DNA from: Apoderus coryli
Taxonomy: Eukaryota > Arthropoda > Insecta > Coleoptera > Attelabidae
Assembly (NCBI GenBank): GCA_911728435.2
Contig: OU452198.1
Coordinates: 34,067,902 to 34,131,901, forward strand
Direction: 5' to 3'
Length of the DNA: 64,000 bases
Shown: positions 23,916 to 32,393 of the stretch, piece by piece
Position numbering within the stretch: position 1 is the first letter of the stretch
Layout of the letters: the number at the start of each line of letters is the position of its first letter
Notes under the pieces: model-generated
Databases searched by the model: none
Told to the model about the DNA's origin: nothing
Seen by the model: the letters and a program-made list of their open reading frames with translations, nothing else
Translations under genes and position numbers: made by a program

Positions 23916-25022
23916 GTTTTTTTTAAATAAATCGAAAAATATTTGATAGATTTTATTATTTTTTTAGATACACAGGTTTGCACCAATAAACTACAGTTTT
24001 TTATTGAAAAAACCGCAATTTCTAAAATTACAGGGTGTTCGAAAGCTTAGTCACAATAACTTATCTACCCATATTTTTTGTAACCCTCGTATAATCAATA
24101 CCAGTTTTTTTTCTGTAAATAGTACATTTTATTTAGAAACTATTTGCTCTCTTACAAAATTTTTGTTTGTCAAACAGTTTCAAGACAAAAAAATATTTTC
24201 TAAATCCCTACAAGCCTGAATCAAATACAATGTTCCACGAATAGAGTTTTATTTGTAGATTTAGAAGAAAAAGTTATTCTTTATAAAAACGGCTGCTTGT
24301 GTCAAAACTACAATTTCGAGTACCAAATTTACGATTGCTATACAGGGTATATCAAAAATAACATTTTTAATGATTTTGATTTTTTTGTTTTTTTTTTTTT
24401 AATTTTATGAAAATATTTTCAAAATCGTGATTTATTACACGAATTGTGCAAAAAACACTAATAAACTTTTCTCTCAAAGTGGTTAATTTCATAGGTACTT
24501 TTAAAATAATAAAATTAAAAAAACAAGAAAATCAAAATCATTAAAAATGTTATTTTTGATATACCCTGTATAGCAATCGTAAATTTGGTATTTGAAATTG
24601 TGGTTTCGACACAAGCAGACGTTTTTATAAAGAATGACTTTTTCTTCTAAATCTACAAATAAAAAAGTTTTTCCTCTTCCAAACTCTATCCGTGGACAAA
24701 TTCATAATGACATAAGTACTGATTCAGGCATGTAGGGATTTAGAAAATATTTTTTTACTTCTAAACTGTTCGACAAACTAACATTTTGTAAGAGAGTAAA
24801 TAGTTTCTAAATAAAATAAACTATTCACAGAAAAAAACTGGTGTTGATTATACGAGGGTTACAAAAAATATGGGTAGATAAGTTATTGTGACTAAGCTTT
24901 TAAACACCCTGTAATTTTAGAAATTGGAGTTTCTTCAATAAAAAACTGCATTTGCTATTGGTGCAAACCTGAATCTAAAAAATGAATCTATTAAATCTTT
25001 TTCGATTTATTTGAAAAAACCG
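23916..25022. mobile_element. Fold-back element of 1.1 kb with about 500-bp arms
   Basis: The two halves are reverse complements almost throughout: 23916 to about 24390 against about 24530-25022. Nested end-like motifs appear inside (TACAGGGTGTTCGAAAGC near 24029, TACAGGGTATATCAAAAAT near 24341, each with an inverted partner), as if several MITEs were stacked before the palindrome formed. It has no coding capacity. Confidence 0.75.
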
Positions 25023-25195
25023 AATTTTAACTACTCTAGGTAGATAGTAACAGGTAGTAAATTCTCGTCTCAGGTTTTATTTCGCTTTTATTGGGGGTGA
25101 TTTTAGCATTGTTTTGTAGGTATATAATGGGAAATTCCCAACAGGTGTGCTTACGTTGTTTTTCTGAAGGCCATAAACAGGTACAATATTATGAC

Positions 25196-26259
25196 TAAAG
25201 GGCGGAATATATGCAAAGTGGATATATTTGCATATTTTGCATATTTTTACAAATTTCATAAAAAATTGCATATTTCGGCAAAAATAAAATTTGTGTGCAT
25301 ATTTTTATGTTTTTCGTTTTATCAAAAGATTAAGTACGACCCTTGCAGGTAACTGAAATAATTTAACAGGTGGGTAGGTTTTATTATTATATTGTTTATG
25401 GACCCATTTTATTATTATATGGTTTATTGCCGGCATTTATTGGATGTTTAGGAATTTAGTTAGTTTACCTCCAGAGCCCGTAATTACTCGATGGGGAACA
25501 TGGATTAAGGCCGCGATATTCTACGCAGACCATTTTGAAGCCATTAAAGACATAGTTTTAGATTTAGAAGACAATTCACAGTGTGTAGTGCAAAGTCAAG
25601 CAGTATTAAAAACTGTAAATTTAGCTAAGGAACTTGTTTTTATTAAGGTTAATTTTAGTTTTATACCAGATTAATAACTTCGTTAGAAAGTAGGAATATA
25701 AGTTTAAGAGAATCAATTAAAATTGTTGAAACTTTTTCCGGCAAATGCAAAAAAGTTCCCGGTGATGTAGGAAATCAAGTAAGAAGTAAACTCGAAGTTA
25801 TTATGGGAAAGAATGAAGGCTTTAAGTATTTAATGGAAGTCAAAAATTATACTAAACCATCCAACGAAGTAATACCTTGGCCTTATAACTTACTACCCAA
25901 ATTAAAATATTGCCAGATCACATCGGTAGATGTTGAAAGAACTTTTTCTTTGTACAAACATATTTTTACAGACAGAAGGCAAACACTTTTATCGGAAAAT
26001 TTTGAAAAATATATATTGTTATAAATGCATTTTATACTATTTCAGGTTAAAAATTTTACCTATTACATTTTTCTTTTAATTTTATTTAAAATAAATAATT
26101 TTTGTAAGAGTCGGCGTTTCTTTATTTCTATTTTTCCATGTTATATTCAATGCATATAATTGCATATTTTGACAAATAAATGCATATTTCAAAGAAAAAC
26201 TATGCATATATATATGCGCATATTTTAATTGAATTGACGTGCATATATTCCGCCCTTTA
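25196..26259 (+). mobile_element. hAT-family element, internally deleted, with exact 8-bp target duplication
   Basis: The 1064-bp insertion starts TAAAGGGCGGAATATATGCA and ends with its exact complement. It is flanked by ATTATGAC (25188-25195 and 26260-26267), which occurs once in the uninterrupted copy at 27103-27674. Eight-base duplications are the hAT signature. Many TGCATATT motifs lie near both ends and may be transposase binding sites. Remnants of a transposase remain inside, but the N-terminal half is missing, so the copy depends on another source of enzyme. Confidence 0.9.
25444..26024 (+). pseudogene. hAT transposase remnant (C-terminal part)
   Basis: Two open pieces are visible. 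The first (25444-25674) contains PVITRWGTWIKAAIFYADHF, typical of the central hAT transposase region. The second (25803-26024) contains PWPYNLLPKLKYCQITSVDV followed by ERTFS, the conserved hAT C-terminal dimerisation motif. A frameshift or stop separates them and the region before 25444 shows no DDE N-terminal part. It is not expected to be functional. Confidence 0.8.
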
Positions 26260-26684
26260 ATTATGACATTCTCAATTACACTTAAGGAATTGAAAATCGG
26301 TAGACCTATTGTATAAATTAGAACAATTTTATTTTACTCTATCTAAAATTAATACATTTATATTTGCCCGTAATCAATTACACTTTTTTTTTCTTTAGAG
26401 CTGAACTATGGTTGAAAATTGTTAAATTAAGTTAAATATTATTAATAATTTTGTTGAGAATACCCAACACTCAATACATGATATTAGGTATATGTCAATA
26501 ATTTTATAATTATGTGACACTGTCAAGTTAACAATAAGTTTGTATTGTCAAAAAGACATCATTATTATGAAAAGTACTGTCACTCAATCTGTAAAAAAGA
26601 ATTATAAGTAAAATTTCTCTCCTTTTCGATTCATTGTTAATATTCCGCTCAATGTTAAAGTTATATAGTTCTCTGCTGTTGGTT

Positions 26685-27102
26685 GCTGCAATTTATCATT
26701 CTTTAGTTTCCCGATGGATAGTAAAAGGTAATATTTTTTATTTTTATGTAGTATTTGAATTAGATGCATATAAAATTAGAATAAAATAATAACATACATA
26801 CATTAAATCAAATTACCAATTGTTATTTTGAAAAACAAATATTTCTAAACAAACTGTTTAAAAGATTGAGCTTACTTGCCTAAAAAATCACAAATTTTTT
26901 AAAAAACATGAATAACTTCGATTAATATCACAGCACAGTGGTCCTTATCTTTTATAACTTGGTTCAGTCTATTTGCCCATAAAAGTCCAATACATCTTAA
27001 GCATTCTAAAAAGAGAGATTAAAAATCTTACTAGATGAGTGCAAAAATTCTATTAAATTCTGACAGTGTTTATTAAATTTGAATTACATATTTTAATTAT
27101 TA
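26685..27102. other. DNA between the two 572-bp copies; nothing recognised
   Basis: AT-rich sequence without coding signals, inverted repeats or element ends that I can support. Confidence 0.4.
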
Positions 27103-27674
27103 TAGATATTAACAGGTAGTAAATTCTCGTCTCAGGTTTTATTTCGCTTTTATTGGGGGTGATTTTAGCATTGTTTTGTAGGTATATTATGGGAAATTCC
27201 CAACATGTGTGCTTGCGTTGTTTTTCTCAAGGCCATAAACAGGTACAATATTATGACATTCTCAATTACACTTAAGGAATTGAAAATCGGTAGACCTATT
27301 GTATAAATTAGAACAATTTTATTTTACTCTATCTAAAATTAATACATTTATATTTGCCCGTAATCAATTACACTTTTTTTTCTTTAGAGCTGAACTATGG
27401 TTGAAAATTGTTAAATTAAGTTAAATATTATTAATAATTTTGTTGAGAATACCCAACACTCAATACATGATATTAGGTATATGTCAATAATTTTATAATT
27501 ATGTGACACTGTCAAGTTAACAATAAGTTTGTATTGTCAAAAAGACATCATTATTAAGAAAAGTACTGTCACTCAATCTGTAAAAAAGAATTATAAGTAA
27601 AATGTCTCTCCTTTTCGATTCATTGTTAATATTCCGCTCAATGTTAAAGTTATATAGTTCTCTGCTGTTGGTTT
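27103..27674. repeat. Copy 2 of the 572-bp duplicated segment (empty hAT site)
   Basis: Uninterrupted version of the segment at 25041-26684. The hAT target reads once here, within GTACAATATTATGACATTCT near 27241-27260, giving a natural pre-insertion site. No coding sequence is visible in it. Confidence 0.85.
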
Positions 27675-27972
27675 ATATTGTGAACATTGTTTTATTGATA
27701 CTGATATAAATAAAGTAACCAGTAACTGAAATACAGTTGTTTTACCGAGTGATAGCCATTCAATTGGAAATAAATGGATATCATCGCTCCTATGTAGATA
27801 AGGGACCTTTTAATCCCCTACAAATTTTATTAATTTAAGCCAAAATGTAACGTTTGAACATGTTCTAATTAAAAAAAAAAAATATGTTACCAAATTATAT
27901 TTTAGGTTAAGGATATTTTGTACATTGAAATTAATCAATAGAAATTTTAAAAATATAAATAAAAATAAGATT
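27675..27972. other. AT-rich DNA; nothing firm
   Basis: This region ends with a 25-bp sequence (27951-27975, beginning AAATATAAATAAAAATAAG) that recurs at about 28615-28639, on the other side of the neighbouring fold-back element. No gene is seen. Confidence 0.4.
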
Positions 27973-28583
27973 ATTTAGATTTGAAAACTTCTTAGGATGA
28001 GGCTCACAAATTACAACAGGTTAAATAACGCCTTGTTATTTATTGTCAAACATTTTTAAAAAAACAACGTTTCGGCAACGTACATCTGTTGCCTTCTTCA
28101 GGTAATTTACATACTAAAAATAAATAATAAACACAATTTACACATGAACAGTTAGGTACAATTTACATAAAAGTTACATGATATTATTCTTATGCAAGCA
28201 AATAAATTTATTGTATAATATTTCTTTTTTTTTTCCCCTTTTTTTTCCATAGTTTTACAAAGTTCAATTATTATAATTTTGTATTGTTCTTAACAAAAAT
28301 CGTCTAGTGGACAACTAGTGTTTTCTTTTGTATTATAGTGTTACCGATTTTTGGTAAGAACAATACAAAATTATAATAATTGAACTTTGTAAAACTATGG
28401 AAGAAAAAGGGGTAAATTGTGTTTATTATTTATGTTTAGTATGTAAATTACCTGAAGAAGGCAACAGATGTACGTTGCCGAAACGTTGTTTTTTTTTAAA
28501 TGTTTGACAATAAATAACAAGGCGTTATTTAACCTGTTGTTGTAATTTATGAGCCTCATCCTAAGAAGTTTTCAAATCTAAAT
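27973..28583. mobile_element. Fold-back element of about 610 bp with arms near 265 bp
   Basis: The left arm begins ATTTAGATTTGAAAACTTCT and the right arm ends with its complement. Pairing is nearly complete, including AACAACGTTTCGGCAACGTA with its mirror at about 28470-28489 and the inner AAGTTCAATTATTATAATTT pair. The arms differ by an insertion (28139-28210 lacks a partner). It has no coding capacity. Confidence 0.8.
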
Positions 28584-28922
28584 ATTGAAGAAATAAGGCT
28601 CAAGAAAAGAAAATTAAATATAAATAAAAATAAGATTATTATATGGAAACATGAATAAAAGTAAAAAACTATTTGTTTGTTTTTATAATTAATAATGATG
28701 TAATTATATTACTACCCTGTTCTTTACCTATCCTGTAATTTCAATAGGTACGTAAATACGGATCTGTGGTTAATATTAAAAAATGGCTGCCACCTGCCTC
28801 GCACAGGAAAGTGGTGGGAGTGAATATTCTCTGTTTATTTATTCTATGGAACTGCTTGCATTTTTTTATCGAACATAAAAGCATTTTTGTATAGTTTTAT
28901 TACCTACATAATTTGTACCTAG
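28584..28922. other. AT-rich DNA; nothing recognised
   Basis: Sequence between the fold-back element and the LTR. It carries the second copy of the 25-bp repeat noted at 27951-27975. Confidence 0.4.
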
Positions 28923-29149
28923 TGTTACGATTCAGTAGGTGCATACCATAATGACCAAATTATCAAATACTGAACACCTGTTTTGCGAATAATGGATCGG
29001 TCCGATAGTCTCTTGCATTCTCTTGGAAGATAAGAGAGAAGAGGGTAGTTAGTGAGATAAGAATGGCGCTTTGTTATGTTATAAAGAGTTGTGTGAATAA
29101 ATTTATGTTTCTTAAAATATAACAGTTGTTAATTTATTTAAATGTAACA
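28923..29149 (+). repeat. 5' LTR of a Ty3/gypsy-like retrotransposon
   Basis: The 227-bp segment begins TGTTACG and ends GTAACA, the terminal inverted repeat expected of an LTR. It is followed at once by ATTCAGAAGTGGAATAAAGA, which may be a primer binding site region, and by gag-like coding remnants in the same direction. A matching 3' LTR is not in the window. Confidence 0.65.
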
Positions 29150-30361
29150 ATTCAGAAGTGGAATAAAGACCGTAAGTGCTTATTGATATAATAAAATTAA
29201 TATTAATAACTATATTACTTAATAGTTTGTTTTCTGTTGTGTTTACTAGCATCTCCCTAGTAGTAAATATTATTTATCTACGACTATTTATTAATAGACG
29301 TATTTTGCTTGTGATACTAAGTACAAAATGTAACTCATATTACACAGGTGTGGAATATGAGTTTCAGTTCAGTTTAGTACTTCTTCAAGTAGTTCTAGTT
29401 CGTGTTCTAGTGTTACAAATAGTTCTGATAGTTCGAGTGATAATTCAAGTTCAAAAGATTATAGGAAATTGCGTAACGAAATTAAAAAGCTTAAGCGGAA
29501 ACTGAAAACAAAGACATAGTAAAATAGACAGTGTTCCATTCTTTAATGGAAGTTCGGACAATATGAACATGGAACAGTGGCTGTGAAGCATTGATTCTAC
29601 CGGAGCAGTTTTTGGTTGGGACGATAAAGCCAAAATATATTGTATGGTAAATCGCTTAAAAGGATATGCAAAAAACTGGTACAACAATCAAACTTAACCA
29701 AGCTGGAAAAATTGGAAAAGAATTTTGGTTGAAGCTTTTCCATCAAGAACAGGTATGTTTAGCAAACTTAAGGAATTGATCAATACTGAAAGGCATAGGA
29801 AAGAAAATCTAATAGACTTTTACTATGGCAAATTAGCTTGAGGCCAAAACTGTGGATTAAGTGACGAAACTATAATAGACATTATTATTAATACTGTTAA
29901 CAATCCTTTTAGAAAATCGGGTGCTATAGCCACAAGTTGTAAAAATTCTTTATTACAAACTCAGAATCATTGACATATTCTAATAGTGAAAATGGTATTA
30001 ATAGTAAATTTGACAGATAGTCGCGCCAAGAAAAAGGTTTTAAAATTGAAAACAATATAAAATTTATTTGTGTCCATGAAGAAGGACATAAAAAATCGAA
30101 TTGCCCCAAAAATAATTCTATTACTTAAAACTTGTAACTTTTGCAACCGAAAGGGTCACGTGGAAGACAATTGTTTTACAAAAAATAAACTGTCAAGATT
30201 AAAAATCAACAGTGTTCGGCTTATATTGACTTCGGTTGTGTGGTGGTTCATAAACTTAATTTAAATATTGAACCTGATGAATCTGAAACTGGGTGTCAAA
30301 AATCCGTTAGGTAATATTTGCGAAGAAGTTGCAGTTGATGACATAAAAACGTTTTCTAAGA
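29150..30361 (+). mobile_element. Internal part of the same LTR retrotransposon, truncated at the 5S array
   Basis: The segment holds decayed gag and the beginning of what may be the protease (a YIDFGCVVHKLNLNIEP-like frame near 30220-30275). It ends abruptly near 30361, where 5S rRNA sequence starts. The remainder of pol and the 3' LTR are absent, so the junction is a breakpoint and not a normal element end. Confidence 0.65.
29530..30235 (+). pseudogene. Decayed gag of the Ty3/gypsy-like element
   Basis: In pieces interrupted by stop codons and frame changes one can read FFNGSSDNMNMEQWL, AKIYCMVNRLKGYAKNWY, LVEAFPSRTGMFSKLKELI and ETIIDIIINTVNN. These match the capsid-like region of gypsy gag proteins. 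Two zinc-knuckle-like motifs follow near 30060-30180 (the second is CNFCNRKGHVEDNC). At least four in-frame stops show that it is dead. Confidence 0.7.
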
Positions 30362-30432
30362 AAGCCAAACAGTGTCGGGCGTGGTTAGATCTTGGATGGG
30401 TGACCGCTTGGGAACACCACGTGTCGTTGCCT
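30362..30432 (+). rRNA. 5S rRNA gene, 3' fragment at the array edge
   Basis: Only gene nucleotides from about 49 to 119 are present, joined on the left to the LTR retrotransposon. It carries two changes from the array consensus (AAACAG for AAGCAG and TTAGAT for TTAGTA). The following spacer is the most divergent in the window. This marks the decaying edge of the array. Confidence 0.9.
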
Positions 30433-30604
30433 CTTTTTTTTTGGATACTTTATATCCAGGATATCCAAATTTCTCTTTTTTTTTTTGTAAGCTTTGTAGA
30501 TGGTTGAAAGCGTATAGCTAGCCTGTACAAGAAACACTTTTCGTTTCATCCAAAACGCTCCAATTCATCCCCAATGCATCGTTGGGAGTGACTCAAATTT
30601 TCAC

Positions 30605-30723
30605 GGCAACGGCCATACCACACTGAATATGCCCGTTCTCGTCCGATCACGGAAGCCAAGCAGTGTCGGGCGTGGATAGTACTTGGATGGGTGACCGCTT
30701 GGGAACACCACGTGTCGTTGCCT
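30605..30723 (+). rRNA. 5S rRNA gene 1
   Basis: A 119-nt 5S rRNA gene from GGCAACGGCC to CGTTGCCT, closely matching arthropod 5S RNA; the termini pair (GGCAACG with CGTTGCC). The internal pol III promoter lies at about nt 50-97. This copy has T to A at nt 72 (30676), at the edge of the intermediate element, and so may be weak. A T run follows directly as terminator. The next spacer is type GGT. Confidence 0.95.
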
Positions 30724-30901
30724 CTTTTTTTTTGGATACTTTATATGCAGGATGTCCAAATTTCTCAATTTTGTTTTTTTTTTGTAAGCTTTGTAGATGG
30801 TTGAGAGCGTATAGCTATCCTGTACAAGAAACACTTTTTGTTTCACCCAAAATGCTCCAATTCATCCCCAATGCATCGTTGGGAGTGACTCAAATTGTCA
30901 C

Positions 30902-31020
30902 GGCAACGGCCATACCACACTGAATATGCCCGTTCTCGTCCGATCACGGAAGCCAAGCAGTGTCGGGCGTGGTTAGTACTTGGATGGGTGACCGCTTGGG
31001 AACACCACGTGTCGTTGCCT
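30902..31020 (+). rRNA. 5S rRNA gene 2
   Basis: Consensus 119-nt copy with intact internal promoter, followed by a T11 terminator and a type AGC spacer. First unit of the block that recurs at 44808. Confidence 0.97.
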
Positions 31021-31203
31021 CTTTTTTTTTTTGGATACTTTATATGCAGGATGTCCAAATTTCTCAATTTTGTTTTTTTTTTTTTGTAAGCTTTGTAGAT
31101 AGCTGAGAGCGTATAGCTATCCTGTACAAGAAACACTTTTTGTTTCACCCAAAATGCTCCAATTCATCCCCAATGCATCGTTGGGAGTGACTCAAATTTT
31201 CAC

Positions 31204-31322
31204 GGCAACGGCCATACCACACTGAATATGCCCGTTCTCGTCCGATCACGGAAGCCAAGCAGTGTCGGGCGTGGTTAGTACTTGGATGGGTGACCGCTTG
31301 GGAACACCACGTGTCGTTGCCT
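31204..31322 (+). rRNA. 5S rRNA gene 3
   Basis: Consensus copy; unusually long T15 terminator, matched by gene 14. Type AGC spacer. Confidence 0.97.
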
Positions 31323-31508
31323 CTTTTTTTTTTTTTTTGGATACTTTATATGCAGGATGTCCAAATTTCTCAATTTTGTTTTTTTTTTTTGTAAGCTTTG
31401 TAGATAGCTGAGAGCGTATAGCTATCCTGTACAAGAAACACTTTTTGTTTCACCCAAAATGCTCCAATTCATCCCCAATGCATCGTTGGGAGTGACTCAA
31501 ATTTTCAC

Positions 31509-31627
31509 GGCAACGGCCATACCACACTGAATATGCCCGTTCTCGTCCGATCACGGAAGCCAAGCAGTGTCGGGCGTGGTTAGTACTTGGATGGGTGACC
31601 GCTTGGGAACACCACGTGTCGTTGCCT
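31509..31627 (+). rRNA. 5S rRNA gene 4
   Basis: Consensus copy; T12 terminator; type AGC spacer. Confidence 0.97.
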
Positions 31628-31810
31628 CTTTTTTTTTTTTGGATACTTTATATGCAGGATGTCCAAATTTCTCAATTTTGTTTTTTTTTTTTGTAAGCTT
31701 TGTAGATAGCTGAGAGCGTATAGCTATCCTGTACAAGAAACACTTTTTGTTTCACCCAAAATGCTCCAATTCATCCCCAATGCATCGTTGGGAGTGACTC
31801 AAATTTTCAC

Positions 31811-31929
31811 GGCAACGGCCATACCACACTGAATATGCCCGTTCTCGTCCGATCACGGAAGCCAAGCAGTGTCGGGCGTGGTTAGTACTTGGATGGGTGA
31901 CCGCTTGGGAACACCACGTGTCGTTGCCT
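31811..31929 (+). rRNA. 5S rRNA gene 5
   Basis: Consensus copy; T12 terminator; type GGT spacer, followed by the gene interrupted by element A1. Confidence 0.97.
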
Positions 31930-32111
31930 CTTTTTTTTTTTTGGATACTTTATATGCAGGATGTCCAAATTTCTCAATTTTGTTTTTTTTTTTGTAAGCT
32001 TTGTAGATGGTTGAGAGCGTATAGCTATCCTGTACAAGAAACACTTTTTGTTTCACCCAAAATGCTCCAATTCATCCCCAATGCATCGTTGGGAGTGACT
32101 CAAATTGTCAC

Positions 32112-32151
32112 GGCAACGGCCATACCACACTGAATATGCCCGTTCTCGTCC
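32112..32151 (+). rRNA. 5S rRNA gene 6, 5' part (nt 1-40), interrupted by element A1
   Basis: The gene is consensus up to nt 40 (ending GTTCTCGTCC), then element A1 begins. It lacks the internal promoter, so this half alone should not be transcribed. The 3' part resumes at 37497. Confidence 0.95.
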
Positions 32152-32347
32152 CAGTACTCTGTGCGCCTTTGTGGGGTACAGAAGTATACATTTATACGGT
32201 ACAATTGGTACTATCAGTTATCAATAATAGATAAATTAAATAGTAGATAGCGCGTATACGAATAGTAAAATATTCTATTATATTATTGGTATACCTACAT
32301 ATATAGTAACTTTGGCTTACTATTAATTAAAATTAAAGACTATATGC

Positions 32348-32380
32348 CCTTGTGTCTGAAAGGGACAGTAGGACACAAGG
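32348..32380 (+). promoter_or_regulatory. Stem-loop just upstream of ORF1 (family A)
   Basis: CCTTGTGTC (32348-32356) pairs perfectly with GACACAAGG (32372-32380) around a 15-base loop, ending 13 bases before the ORF1 ATG. Equivalent hairpins of different sequence occur at the same place in families B, C and D. Confidence 0.7.
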
Positions 32381-32393
32381 TGCATCAACAAAA

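Larger units (their letters stand above)
25041..26684. repeat. Copy 1 of a 572-bp duplicated segment, split by an hAT element
   Basis: Positions 25041-25195 plus 26268-26684 match 27103-27674 nearly base for base and have exactly the same summed length (572). The split is caused by the insertion at 25196-26259. The copies differ by only a few substitutions (for example CAGGTG against CATGTG). The ends are not TG..CA, so I do not call these LTRs, though that remains possible. Confidence 0.85.
30362..32151 (+). repeat. 5S rDNA tandem array, block 1
   Basis: Units of 297-305 bp: a 119-nt gene, a T run (terminator) right after it, then a spacer of about 183 bp with a second T run. Spacers come in two linked forms: type AGC (GTAGATAGCTGAG with CAAATTTTCAC before the next gene) and type GGT (GTAGATGGTTGAG or GTAGATGGTTGAAAG with CAAATTGTCAC). 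Later entries use these names. Confidence 0.97.

Noticed and set aside
25041..27674. The two 572-bp copies as LTRs of one retrotransposon
   Set aside because: The ends are not TG..CA, the 418-bp interval has no retroviral coding, and no target duplication was seen. It is left as a segmental duplication.
32352..32393. Longer ORF1 start of family A at GTG 32352
   Set aside because: GTG is an unlikely start in eukaryotes, and the stretch overlaps the 5' UTR stem-loop. The ATG at 32394 fits the starts of the other families.
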